A program made the position numbers and the translations under genes. From positions 1 through 13,162 of the forward strand of contig JAEEQI010000055.1 in NCBI GenBank assembly GCA_016285215.1: a stretch of 13,162 nucleotides of DNA, read 5' to 3'. Numbering within the stretch: the stretch's first letter is position 1; each line of letters starts with the position of its first letter. The notes beneath the pieces are model-generated. The model was not told where the DNA came from, did not search any database, and saw nothing but the letters and a program-made list of their open reading frames with translations. Source of the stretch: Bacteroidales bacterium. Its GTDB lineage: Bacteria > Bacteroidota > Bacteroidia > Bacteroidales > UBA932. Of the stretch, positions 1 to 8,070 are shown piece by piece.

Positions 1-1535
1 GTGACAAGAGCGCCGATCAGTACGCCAACGCCATCCTCAAGGGCCGCGACAACAACAACCGCTACCTCACCATCCAAAGGAACGTGGACTTGGAGACGGT
101 AAAACTGGTGAAGTCCTTCCCCCTCTTCAGGGAGGGAACGTATACCGGCGGCATCATTGTCAAAAAGCACGAAGAACGCATTTACCCGTATGACTCCCTG
201 GCCCGTCGCACCATAGGATATGTGAATGATATTTCTCACAGAGGACTGGAGTTCAGCTTTAACAGCGAGCTCCACGGCCACGAGGGATACGAGTGGCGCC
301 GCGTAACGGACAACAACCGCTGGGTCCGAGACCTGGATTCCGTAGCCGTGGCCGTTCAAGACGGAAACGACATCCGCACCACCATCAATGTGGACTTCCA
401 AGACATTGCCGACCGCGCCCTCCGCGCCCAAATTAACGAGAACCCCGACGTCCGCGCCGGCATCTGCGTGATTATGGAGACCAAGACCGGAGCCATCCGC
501 GCCATGGTAAACCTTTCACGCGGAGACACGCCCCAATCTGCGCTTGTAGAACGCGACAACCTGGTGCTCACCGAGAGAGGAGAGCAGGGTTCCGTGATGA
601 AAACCGCCACGCTGCTTTCGCTGGTGGAGGACGGCTATGTGAAGAGACTGGACCAGACGCTGCCCACCAACAACGGCTGGGTGCCCAACTGGCGCCGTCC
701 CGGCAGTGCATCGGAATACCCGCACGACGACCACATCTCCGATTACCAGCGCCAGACAGGCCGAAGAGATATTACCGTGATGCACGGCTTTGAAATCTCC
801 TCCAACTACGTATTTGCCCATCTGGCCGAAACTTACTACGGCAAGAAACCGCAGGAGATGTTTGACCACCTGTACTCTTACCGTCTGGGAGAAGCCTTTG
901 ACTTTGATATTGAAGGTCTCCGCACTCCTTCCGTGACCCGCCCCGGCACGCCCGGTTGGTCCAACAGTACCTTGGGCACCGTGGCCTACGGATACGGTCT
1001 CAGCGTAACGCCGCTGCACGTGGTGACCTTCTACAACGGCATTGCCAACCACGGCCGAATGATGAAGCCCTACCTGGTGGAAAGCGTGGAGAAAGACGGA
1101 AAGGTCATCAAGCAGTTTGTACCTTCGGCCCTGAATGAGAGCATCTGCTCCCCCGCTACGGCCGATACGGTGACCCGCGCCCTCCGCGCCGTGGTTAACA
1201 CCGGTACCGCCACCCGCCTGAAAGGAGCCAAACTGGCGGTGGCCGGAAAGACCGGTACCGCGCGCGTGGTGCTGTCCAACGGCCAGTACCAGGATGCCAG
1301 CGGCCGAAAGAAAAACCAGGGCACCTTTGTGGGCTTCTTCCCGGCCGACAAGCCCAAGTACACCATCCTCATTACGGTGTACTCCTATCTGTCCAACAAG
1401 AGCTTCTACGGCGGCACAATGCCCGCACTGGCCGTCCGCGACATCGTGGACCGCCTCTATGCCCTGGACAGCGAATGGAGCCCGGTGCTGCACCCCACCG
1501 ACGCGGTGCCTGTAATGGAAAACAAAGAGAAATGA
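1..1535 (+). CDS. ftsI: Septal peptidoglycan transpeptidase FtsI (PBP3 class), 5'-partial
   Basis: Class B penicillin-binding protein that crosslinks septal peptidoglycan in the periplasm, partner of FtsW. The reading frame is open from base 3, so the N-terminus (cytoplasmic tail, membrane anchor, start of the dimerisation domain) lies outside the window; an internal GTG at 84 is not the real start. About 510 residues are visible. The first ~125 are the PBP dimerisation domain, with YPYDSLARRTIGYV and a GLEFSF...LHGHEGYEW stretch. The transpeptidase domain follows with all three catalytic motifs: SVMK (nucleophile serine, bases 591-602), SSN (798-806) and KTGT (1248-1259). The protein ends about 90 residues after KTGT with no PASTA repeat, shorter at this end than the Bacteroides homologues I recall. 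The stop overlaps the murE start as ATGA. Identity as FtsI rather than PBP2/MrdA rests on its position before murE. Confidence 0.95.
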   Translation, partial: DKSADQYANAILKGRDNNNRYLTIQRNVDLETVKLVKSFPLFREGTYTGGIIVKKHEERIYPYDSLARRTIGYVNDISHRGLEFSFNSELHGHEGYEWRRVTDNNRWVRDLDSVAVAVQDGNDIRTTINVDFQDIADRALRAQINENPDVRAGICVIMETKTGAIRAMVNLSRGDTPQSALVERDNLVLTERGEQGSVMKTATLLSLVEDGYVKRLDQTLPTNNGWVPNWRRPGSASEYPHDDHISDYQRQTGRRDITVMHGFEISSNYVFAHLAETYYGKKPQEMFDHLYSYRLGEAFDFDIEGLRTPSVTRPGTPGWSNSTLGTVAYGYGLSVTPLHVVTFYNGIANHGRMMKPYLVESVEKDGKVIKQFVPSALNESICSPATADTVTRALRAVVNTGTATRLKGAKLAVAGKTGTARVVLSNGQYQDASGRKKNQGTFVGFFPADKPKYTILITVYSYLSNKSFYGGTMPALAVRDIVDRLYALDSEWSPVLHPTDAVPVMENKEK

Positions 1536-2941
1536 ATTACAAAAACTTCACACTCATTACCGCCGATTCCAGGAAAGTGATTCCCGGAGCCCTGTTTGTG
1601 GCCGTGAAAGGCTTCAGCAGTGACGGACACGATTATATTGCAGGCGCCATTGCCAAGGGAGCCGCCGGCATCATCTGCGAGCGCATCCCCGAAGGCGTGG
1701 ACACCGCCGGAATAGAGGTGGAAATTGTAGAGAACTCCCGCCGGGCCCTGGCCCTGGCCGCCGATGCCTTCTACGACCACCCGTCCGGCAAGCTTACCCT
1801 GGTGGGCATCACCGGCACCAACGGCAAGACCACTACCGTAACCCTGCTGTACCGCCTGTTCAAGAGCCTGGGCTACCAGTGCGGCCTGCTCTCTACCATT
1901 GCCAACTACGTGGGAGACGAGCGTTACGAAACCGAGAATACTACCGTGGATCCCATCTCCCTCAACGCCCTTATGGCGCAGATGGTGGAGAAGGGCTGCG
2001 AATACTGCTTTATGGAAGTGAGCTCCATTGGCGTGGAGCAGGACCGCGTGACCGGGCTGGAGTTTGCTATGGGTATCTTCTCCAACCTTACCCACGACCA
2101 CCTGGACTACCACGGCACCTTTGCCGAGTACCTGCGCTGCAAGAAGCTCTTCTTTGACAACCTGCCGCAGAAGGCCATTGCCCTCATCAACGCCGACGAC
2201 AAGAACGGTTCCGTGATGGTGCAGAACTGCAGCGCCACCACCGTTACCTACTCCATCCGCGGCCTGGCCGACCATACCGCCCGCATCCTGGAACAGGGCG
2301 TGGAGGGTATGCTCCTGAAGGTTGACGGCATAGAGACCTGGGTACGGCTGATTGGCGTGCACAACGCCTACAACGTGCTGGCCATCTACAGCGCCGCCGT
2401 CTGCCTGGGCGCCGACCCTTCCCAGACGCTGGTGGCCCTGTCCAAGCTGGAATCGGCCCCCGGACGCCTGGAGAACATCACCGGCCCCCGAGGCATTACC
2501 GTGGTGCTGGACTACGCCCACACCCCCGATGCCCTGGAGAACGTGCTCAAGTGCCTGCGCACCATCTCCTCCGACCGTCAGCTCATCTGCGTATTTGGCT
2601 GCGGCGGAGACCGTGACAAGAGCAAGCGCCCGGAGATGGCCCAGATTGCCCAGCAGCTGAGCGACCGCGTGGTCATTACCTCCGACAACCCCCGCACCGA
2701 GGATCCTGAAGCCATCATTGCCGATATCAAAGCCGGTCTGGATCCTATGAGCCTGGCCAAGACGCTCACCATCACCGACCGCAAGGAGGCCATCCGCACC
2801 GCCATCCTCACCGCCCCGGACGGAGCCATTATCCTGCTGGCCGGCAAGGGACACGAAGATTACCAGATTGTGGGCCACGAGAAGCGCCCCTTCATAGAAA
2901 AAGACATTGTGAACGAAACCTTTAAACTGATGCTGCAATGA
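1532..2941 (+). CDS. murE: UDP-MurNAc-tripeptide synthetase MurE, meso-DAP adding
   Basis: Cytoplasmic ATP-dependent ligase that adds the third residue, meso-diaminopimelate, to UDP-MurNAc-L-Ala-D-Glu. The product is 469 residues, a normal family length. The N-terminal UDP-binding domain begins NFTLITADSRKVIPGALFVA. The central ATP-binding domain has P-loop GTNGKTT at residues 95-101 and TTVDP at 137-141, followed by the SNLTHDHLDYHGT region. The C-terminal domain has FGCGGDRDKSKRP, then DNPR at 385-388 and GKGHEDYQ at 438-445. DNPR and the G and E of GKGHE are the residues that bind meso-DAP in E. coli MurE, whereas lysine-adding enzymes carry a different motif, so DAP specificity is well supported. 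The ATG at 1532 was chosen over an upstream ATG at 1475 because it overlaps the ftsI stop (ATGA) and gives a family-like N-terminus. Its own stop overlaps the mraY start in the same way. Confidence 0.97.
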   Translation: MNYKNFTLITADSRKVIPGALFVAVKGFSSDGHDYIAGAIAKGAAGIICERIPEGVDTAGIEVEIVENSRRALALAADAFYDHPSGKLTLVGITGTNGKTTTVTLLYRLFKSLGYQCGLLSTIANYVGDERYETENTTVDPISLNALMAQMVEKGCEYCFMEVSSIGVEQDRVTGLEFAMGIFSNLTHDHLDYHGTFAEYLRCKKLFFDNLPQKAIALINADDKNGSVMVQNCSATTVTYSIRGLADHTARILEQGVEGMLLKVDGIETWVRLIGVHNAYNVLAIYSAAVCLGADPSQTLVALSKLESAPGRLENITGPRGITVVLDYAHTPDALENVLKCLRTISSDRQLICVFGCGGDRDKSKRPEMAQIAQQLSDRVVITSDNPRTEDPEAIIADIKAGLDPMSLAKTLTITDRKEAIRTAILTAPDGAIILLAGKGHEDYQIVGHEKRPFIEKDIVNETFKLMLQ

Positions 2942-4230
2942 TTTACCATCTGTTTCAATACCTGGAGAGAATCGGCGTCGATTTTCCCGGCATCGGCCTG
3001 ATGCACTACCTGAGCTTCCGCGCTATGATGGCGGCGGTGACGGCTGTGCTGATGTCCCTGTTTGCCGGCAATAAGATCATTGACTGGCTGCGCGCGAAGC
3101 AGATTGGTGAAACGGTGCGTGACCTGGGCCTGGCCGACCAGATCCAGAAGAAGGGCACCCCCACTATGGGCGGCATCATCATCATCCTGAGCATTCTGAG
3201 CGGTGTGCTCCTGTTCTGCGACCTCACCAACATCTATGTGCTCCTGCTTCTGCTGAGCACGGTCTGGTGCGGTGCGCTGGGCTTCACCGACGACTATATC
3301 AAAGTGTTCAAGCACCGCAAGGAAGGGATGAGCGAGAAAGGCAAGCTCGTTGCCCAGGTGGTGCTGGGCTTCATCATCGGCCTTACCGTGTGGATGAGCC
3401 CCGACATTGTGGTCCGTGAGAAAGTGATGGTGAAAGAGAGCATAGAGCGCACCCTGGAGACGGAAACCACTGTTACCAGCGGCCGCTTCCAGGAGGAGAA
3501 CGTGGTCAAGAGCACCAAGACCACCATCCCCTTTGTGAAGAACCACGAGTTTGACTATCGCTGGCTCTCCCCCGTCAAGGGCGCCTGGGGCTGGTACTGC
3601 AAGTGGGCCATCTATGTTCTTATGATTGTTCTCGTGATCACCGCCTGCTCCAACGGCACCAACCTCACCGACGGCCTGGACGGCCTGGCGGCGGGAACAT
3701 CGGCCATAGTAGGCGTAGTACTGGGTGTGATAGCCTGGCTGGGCGGTAACCTCATTGATTCCAACTTCCTGAACATTATGTATATACCGGGCTCCGGAGA
3801 GATAGCCATCTTTATGAGTGCCTTTGTGGGTGCTCTGGTGGGCTTCCTCTGGTACAATTCCTTCCCGGCCCAGGTGTTTATGGGAGATACGGGTAGCCTG
3901 ACCATTGGCGGAATCATTGGCGTGAGCGCCGTGCTTATGCGCAAGGAGCTGCTGATTCCGCTGCTGTGCGGAGTGTTCTTTGCCGAGAGCCTCTCGGTAA
4001 TCCTGCAGCGCACTTACTTCAAGTTTACCCGCAAGCGCACGGGCACCGGCAAGCGCATCTGGAGTATGGCTCCGCTGCACCACCACTACCAGGACAAGAA
4101 GGCTCCGGAAGGTCCCGTGATCTTCCCCAAGCCCGTTCCTGCCCAGCACGAGGCAAAGATCACTGTCCGTTTCTGGATTGTCCAGATCCTTTTGGCAGTA
4201 AGTACGTTAGCATTGTTAAAGATTAGATAA
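2938..4230 (+). CDS. mraY: Phospho-MurNAc-pentapeptide transferase MraY
   Basis: Polytopic inner-membrane enzyme that transfers phospho-MurNAc-pentapeptide to undecaprenyl phosphate, giving lipid I. It is 430 residues against about 360 in E. coli. Conserved motifs in order: KKGTPTMGG at 71-79, the catalytic aspartates of FTDDYIKVF at 116-124, NGTNLTDGLDGLA at 239-251, MGDTGSL at 315-321 and PLHHHY at 379-384. Hydrophobic segments lie between them. The extra length is mainly a hydrophilic insertion at about 156-215, between the segment after FTDDY and the one before NLTDGLDG; a loop here is typical of Bacteroidota MraY. A second, smaller proline-rich stretch sits at about 386-405, between the HHH motif and the final membrane segment (RFWIVQILLAV). 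The start overlaps the murE stop (ATGA), and there is a 4-nt gap to murD. Base composition drops noticeably over the last 40 bases. Confidence 0.97.
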   Translation: MIYHLFQYLERIGVDFPGIGLMHYLSFRAMMAAVTAVLMSLFAGNKIIDWLRAKQIGETVRDLGLADQIQKKGTPTMGGIIIILSILSGVLLFCDLTNIYVLLLLLSTVWCGALGFTDDYIKVFKHRKEGMSEKGKLVAQVVLGFIIGLTVWMSPDIVVREKVMVKESIERTLETETTVTSGRFQEENVVKSTKTTIPFVKNHEFDYRWLSPVKGAWGWYCKWAIYVLMIVLVITACSNGTNLTDGLDGLAAGTSAIVGVVLGVIAWLGGNLIDSNFLNIMYIPGSGEIAIFMSAFVGALVGFLWYNSFPAQVFMGDTGSLTIGGIIGVSAVLMRKELLIPLLCGVFFAESLSVILQRTYFKFTRKRTGTGKRIWSMAPLHHHYQDKKAPEGPVIFPKPVPAQHEAKITVRFWIVQILLAVSTLALLKIR

Positions 4231-4234
4231 TTAC

Positions 4235-5569
4235 ATGGCACGCGTTGTTGTTTTGGGTGGCGCCGAAAGTGGAGTAGGCGCCGCAGTATTGGCAAAAGTA
4301 AAGGGTTTTGATGTGTTCCTGAGCGACAAGGGACAGATCAAGGAAGACTATGTGAAGACCCTTCAGAAGTGGGAGATTCCCTTTGAGCAGGGCCAGCACT
4401 CCGAGGACCTGATTCTGAACGCCGACGAGGTGGTCAAGAGCCCCGGCATCCCGGGCACCGTGCCAATGGTGCAGAAGATCCGCGAAAAGGGCATCCGCAT
4501 AGTGTCAGAGATTGAGTTCGCCAGCCGCTACGACAGCGCCAAGAAGATCTGCATCACCGGCTCCAACGGCAAGACCACTACCACCAGCCTCATCTACTAC
4601 CTGCTGCAGAACGCCGGCCTCAACGTGGGCCTGGGCGGCAACATTGGCAAGAGCTACGCCTATCAGGTGGCCACCGAGCACTTTGATTACTATGTGCTGG
4701 AGATCAGCAGCTTCCAGCTGGACGACATCTACGACTTCAAGCCGGACATTGCCATTATCACCAACATCACCCCGGACCACCTGGACCGCTACGACCACAA
4801 GATGGAAAACTACGTGGCCGCCAAGTTCAACATTACCCGCAACCTCACGCAGGACGACTGCTTTATCTTTGACTCCGATGACGCCATTACTATAGGCCAT
4901 CTCAACAACATTGTCCTGCGCTGCAAGATGCTGCCCTTCTCCCAGGAGAAAGAGGTGCCCCAGGGTGCCTTCCTCCGGGACAACAAGATGGTCATCCGCT
5001 ACGACAAGGAGGAGACCGACCTCTTCCTGGAAGAGTTGGCCCTGGGCGGCAAGCACAATATCTACAACTCTATGGCCGCTGCCCTGGCCGCCAAGGCCAC
5101 GGGCATTGAGAACGAGGTCATCCGCAAGTCGCTGGCCACGTTCCAGCCCATCGAGCACCGCCTGGAGCCCGTGCTGAGCATCAAAGACGTGCTGTACATC
5201 AACGACTCCAAGGCCACCAACGTGGACAGCGCCTGGTACGCCCTGGAATGCCAGAAGAAGCCCGTGATCTGGATTGTGGGCGGAACCGACAAGGGCAACG
5301 ACTACAGCGTCCTCAACGACCTGGTGAAGGAAAAAGTGAAGGCCATCGTGTGTATGGGTGTGGACAACACAAAGATTCACGCTGCCTTTGAGAAGCTGGT
5401 GCCCATCATTACGGACACCGCCAGTGCCGAGGAGGCCGTACGCAAATCGGCCGAACTGGCCCAGCCCGGAGACGTGGTGCTCCTGAGCCCCTGCTGCGCC
5501 AGCTTTGACCTCTTCAAGAATTACGAAGACCGGGGCGAGCAGTTCAAAGCTGCCGTCCGCAAACTGTAA
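4235..5569 (+). CDS. murD: UDP-MurNAc-L-alanine:D-glutamate ligase MurD
   Basis: Cytoplasmic ATP-dependent ligase that adds D-glutamate to UDP-MurNAc-L-Ala. It is 444 residues, a normal length. The N-terminal Rossmann-like domain starts RVVVLGGAESGVGAA, the variant of the MurD glycine-rich start seen in Bacteroidota. Then come P-loop GSNGKTT at 109-115, GGNIG at 134-138, EISSFQLDD at 156-164 and TPDHLDRY at 179-186. The C-terminal domain has NDSKATN at 323-329, VGGTDKG at 348-354 and LLSPCCASFDLF at 416-427, which are MurD-specific. No Shine-Dalgarno is visible; the ATG at 4235 follows an AT-rich stretch. The first ~25 codons use GTT, TTG, GTA and GCA more than the rest of the cluster. The gap to ftsW is 6 nt. 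Confidence 0.97.
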   Translation: MARVVVLGGAESGVGAAVLAKVKGFDVFLSDKGQIKEDYVKTLQKWEIPFEQGQHSEDLILNADEVVKSPGIPGTVPMVQKIREKGIRIVSEIEFASRYDSAKKICITGSNGKTTTTSLIYYLLQNAGLNVGLGGNIGKSYAYQVATEHFDYYVLEISSFQLDDIYDFKPDIAIITNITPDHLDRYDHKMENYVAAKFNITRNLTQDDCFIFDSDDAITIGHLNNIVLRCKMLPFSQEKEVPQGAFLRDNKMVIRYDKEETDLFLEELALGGKHNIYNSMAAALAAKATGIENEVIRKSLATFQPIEHRLEPVLSIKDVLYINDSKATNVDSAWYALECQKKPVIWIVGGTDKGNDYSVLNDLVKEKVKAIVCMGVDNTKIHAAFEKLVPIITDTASAEEAVRKSAELAQPGDVVLLSPCCASFDLFKNYEDRGEQFKAAVRKL

Positions 5570-5575
5570 TAGTTT

Positions 5576-6940
5576 ATGGCCGAAGAACAAAAGACCAAAA
5601 CCGGCTTCCTGGGCTACCTGACCCAGCTGATGGACCGATTCAGCGGAGACAAGGTGATCTTTCTGATTGCCCTGTTCCTGATGCTCATCTCCGTCATTTC
5701 CGTGTTCTCGTCTACCCCCAGACTGGTAAACGAGGGTCACGGAATTGACCGCGTGTCCATTATGGTGAGTCAGCTCAAGGTGGTGGGTATGGGCTTTGTC
5801 ATTATTTTCGGCCTGTATTTCTTTGGCCGGCAGGACTGGCTGCACGCTCTCTCCAAATGGGGATTCGGGGTGAGCTTTGTGCTGCTGACCATCCTGGTAC
5901 TCAATCTGAACCTGGGCGTGGTGCGCGCCGGCGAAATCAACGGTGCCCGCCGTATCCTCATTGTGGGCGGCTTCCAGGTGCATATTTACGAGTACATCAA
6001 GCTATTTATGATTATGTATCTGGGCTGGGCCCTGAATACCTTCAAGAACGGAGACTTCAAGCGGGCCAAGCAGCTGTCGGAGAAATTCCAAAGCCTGGCC
6101 TTTCTGGGCCGGGACAGCTCGCAGAAGGTGCTGTACATCTACTTCCCCATTGGTATGGTAAGCCTGATGGTGATGATGGGATCCAACTCTTCGGCCCTCT
6201 TCATTGGCGCCATTATGGTGCTGATGGTGATGGTGGGCGGCCTGGATATGAAGGACGTGGGCATCTTTGCCGTGGTCATTGCCCTAGCCATTGGAGGTAT
6301 GTTTGCCGCTTACAAGGCCGGCTGGCTGGAAGGTAGCCGCTTTGGCACCGCCATTGGCCGAATTACCCAGGACGACGATGCCACTATGAAGATTCTGCTC
6401 AACAGCCCCCGCGAGAGTCAGGAATGGCTCAAGGCCCGCGGCAAGCTGGACCAGCCGGTAGGAGCCCTGCTGGCCATCAAGGAAGGCGGCATCTTTGGCA
6501 AGGGCATTGGCAACAGCACCCAGAAGTACCAGGTGCCCGTGATCTTTGGAGACTATATGTTCAGCTTCATTGTGGAAGAGACCGGCCTCATTGGCGCCCT
6601 CATCCTCATCCTGCTCTACTTCAGCCTCTTTGCCCGGGGAACCCTGGTGGCCCGGATGTGTGACAATTATTACGATAAGATTATAGTGACCGGCCTCATT
6701 ATCCTGGTCACGGGACAGGCCTTTATGCATATGTGCGTGAACGTGCATATGCCGCTGGTGCCCCAGACGGGCCAGACGCTTCCGCTGGTGAGCCACGGAA
6801 CCAACGCCTTCCTGGTCTTCAGCGTGGTGTTTGGCATCCTGCTGAGCATCTCCAAGGACGCCAGTGACAATATGGCCCGCAAGAAGGCCGAACTGGAGGC
6901 CGAGGCCGCCAATAGTTGGACCCAAGACAGTACGGTATAA
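5576..6940 (+). CDS. ftsW: Septal peptidoglycan glycosyltransferase FtsW (SEDS family)
   Basis: Multi-pass membrane protein of the SEDS family that polymerises lipid II at the septum together with FtsI. It is 454 residues, with about ten hydrophobic segments starting near residue 25 and a hydrophilic N-terminal tail. Recognisable SEDS features: NGARRIL at 122-128, the GSNSSA segment at 202-207 in place of the usual (D/N)xxT motif, GGIFGKGIGNSTQK at 304-317, and the putative catalytic aspartate D326 in FGDYMFSFIVEETG (324-337). The usual serine-tyrosine-glycine-glycine motif before the last segment reads LPLVSHGTNAF (402-412), which is divergent. Assignment to FtsW rather than RodA comes from the location between murD and murG. 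The stop codon shares one base with the murG ATG (TAATG). Confidence 0.94.
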   Translation: MAEEQKTKTGFLGYLTQLMDRFSGDKVIFLIALFLMLISVISVFSSTPRLVNEGHGIDRVSIMVSQLKVVGMGFVIIFGLYFFGRQDWLHALSKWGFGVSFVLLTILVLNLNLGVVRAGEINGARRILIVGGFQVHIYEYIKLFMIMYLGWALNTFKNGDFKRAKQLSEKFQSLAFLGRDSSQKVLYIYFPIGMVSLMVMMGSNSSALFIGAIMVLMVMVGGLDMKDVGIFAVVIALAIGGMFAAYKAGWLEGSRFGTAIGRITQDDDATMKILLNSPRESQEWLKARGKLDQPVGALLAIKEGGIFGKGIGNSTQKYQVPVIFGDYMFSFIVEETGLIGALILILLYFSLFARGTLVARMCDNYYDKIIVTGLIILVTGQAFMHMCVNVHMPLVPQTGQTLPLVSHGTNAFLVFSVVFGILLSISKDASDNMARKKAELEAEAANSWTQDSTV

Positions 6941-8070
6941 TGGAATACAAACCTTTACGAGTAATCATCAGCGGCGGCGGCACGGGAGGCCACATCTTCC
7001 CGGCCGTATCCATAGCCAACAAGCTCAAGCAGCTGTGCCCCCAGACGGAAATCCTGTTTGTTGGGGCCGAAGGAAAGATGGAAATGGAAAAGGTGCCGGC
7101 CGAAGGCTACAAGATTGTGGGCCTTCCCATAGCCGGCGTGCAGAGACGCCTGTCCATAAAGAACCTTATGAACAACCTCACCGTTCCGTTCCGCGTGCTG
7201 GAGAGCGTGGCGCACGCCCGCCGCATTGTGAAAGACTTCAAGCCCGACGTGGTGGTGGGCGTGGGCGGTTATGCCAGCGCTCCCCTGCTGTGGGCAGCCA
7301 CCGGAATGAAGATTCCCGCCGTGATTCAGGAGCAGAACGGCTTTGCCGGCCTTACCAACAAGATACTGGGCGGCCGCGTGCAGAGCATCTGCGTAGCCTA
7401 CGAGGGTATGGAACGCTTCTTCCCGGCCGAAAAGATAGTTATGAGCGGAAATCCCATCCGCGAAATCCTGTCCCAGCCCGCTACGCCCGAAATGAGGGCC
7501 GAAGCGATGGACTTCTTTGGCCTGTCTCCGGAGAAAAAGCACCTGTTTGTGGTGGGCGGCAGCCTGGGCAGCGGCACCCTCAACCACGCTATGGAGCACT
7601 GGATCCAGGACGGATGCCAGGACGGCGAAGGCGTGGAAGTGATCTGGCAGTGCGGCAAATACTATAAGAAGGAAGTGGACAACTTTATGGAGGCCCACTC
7701 CGATGTGCAGGGCATCAGGCACTTTGACTTTATTGGCCGAATGGACCTGGCCTACGCAGCCGCCGACGTGGTTATCTCCCGCAGCGGCGCCAGCACGGTC
7801 TCCGAGCTCTGCGCCATGGGCAAGCCCACGGTGTTTGTGCCTTCTCCCAACGTGGCCGAAGACCACCAGACGCACAACGCAATGGCCCTGGTGCGCAAGA
7901 ACGCCGCTATGCTGGTCAAGGACAGCGAGGCCCTGGACGACCTCCTGCCCACCGCCCTGGGCCTGGTACACAGCCCCGAGCGGATGGAGCAGCTGAGCAA
8001 GAATGCAGAGGCTATGGCCCTGCGCAACGCTGCCCAGATTATTTGTGACGAGATTTACAAGCTGGTATGA
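6940..8070 (+). CDS. murG: Lipid II synthase MurG (GlcNAc transferase)
   Basis: Peripheral enzyme of the inner leaflet, family GT28, that transfers GlcNAc from UDP-GlcNAc to lipid I to give lipid II. It is 376 residues, slightly longer than E. coli MurG. The N-terminal Rossmann domain has SGGGTGGHIFPA at 11-22, GVGGYAS at 107-113 and the QEQN element at 130-133. The C-terminal domain has VVGGSLGSGTLN at 204-215, RSGASTVSEL at 281-290 and FVPSPNVAEDHQTHNA at 299-314, the nucleotide-sugar binding region. The ATG at 6940 is preferred over an upstream TTG at 6916, which lies inside ftsW and adds eight unconserved residues. The 1-nt overlap with ftsW and the 4-nt overlap with murC suggest translational coupling. 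Confidence 0.97.
   Translation: MEYKPLRVIISGGGTGGHIFPAVSIANKLKQLCPQTEILFVGAEGKMEMEKVPAEGYKIVGLPIAGVQRRLSIKNLMNNLTVPFRVLESVAHARRIVKDFKPDVVVGVGGYASAPLLWAATGMKIPAVIQEQNGFAGLTNKILGGRVQSICVAYEGMERFFPAEKIVMSGNPIREILSQPATPEMRAEAMDFFGLSPEKKHLFVVGGSLGSGTLNHAMEHWIQDGCQDGEGVEVIWQCGKYYKKEVDNFMEAHSDVQGIRHFDFIGRMDLAYAAADVVISRSGASTVSELCAMGKPTVFVPSPNVAEDHQTHNAMALVRKNAAMLVKDSEALDDLLPTALGLVHSPERMEQLSKNAEAMALRNAAQIICDEIYKLV

Noticed and set aside
84..86. GTG start for the first gene
   Set aside because: The frame is open to the window edge with PBP-like sequence before it, so the gene begins upstream of the window.
1457..2938. Long minus-strand open frame opposite murE, with similar ones opposite mraY, murD/ftsW, murG and murC
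   Set aside because: Same cause: register-aligned antisense of GC-rich genes lacking TTA, CTA and TCA. The sense genes have complete conserved motifs.
4191..4215. Possible promoter (TTTG then TAGCATTG) before murD
   Set aside because: The spacer is only 13 nt, against about 20 expected, and the -7 element has a mismatch. It lies within the mraY coding sequence.
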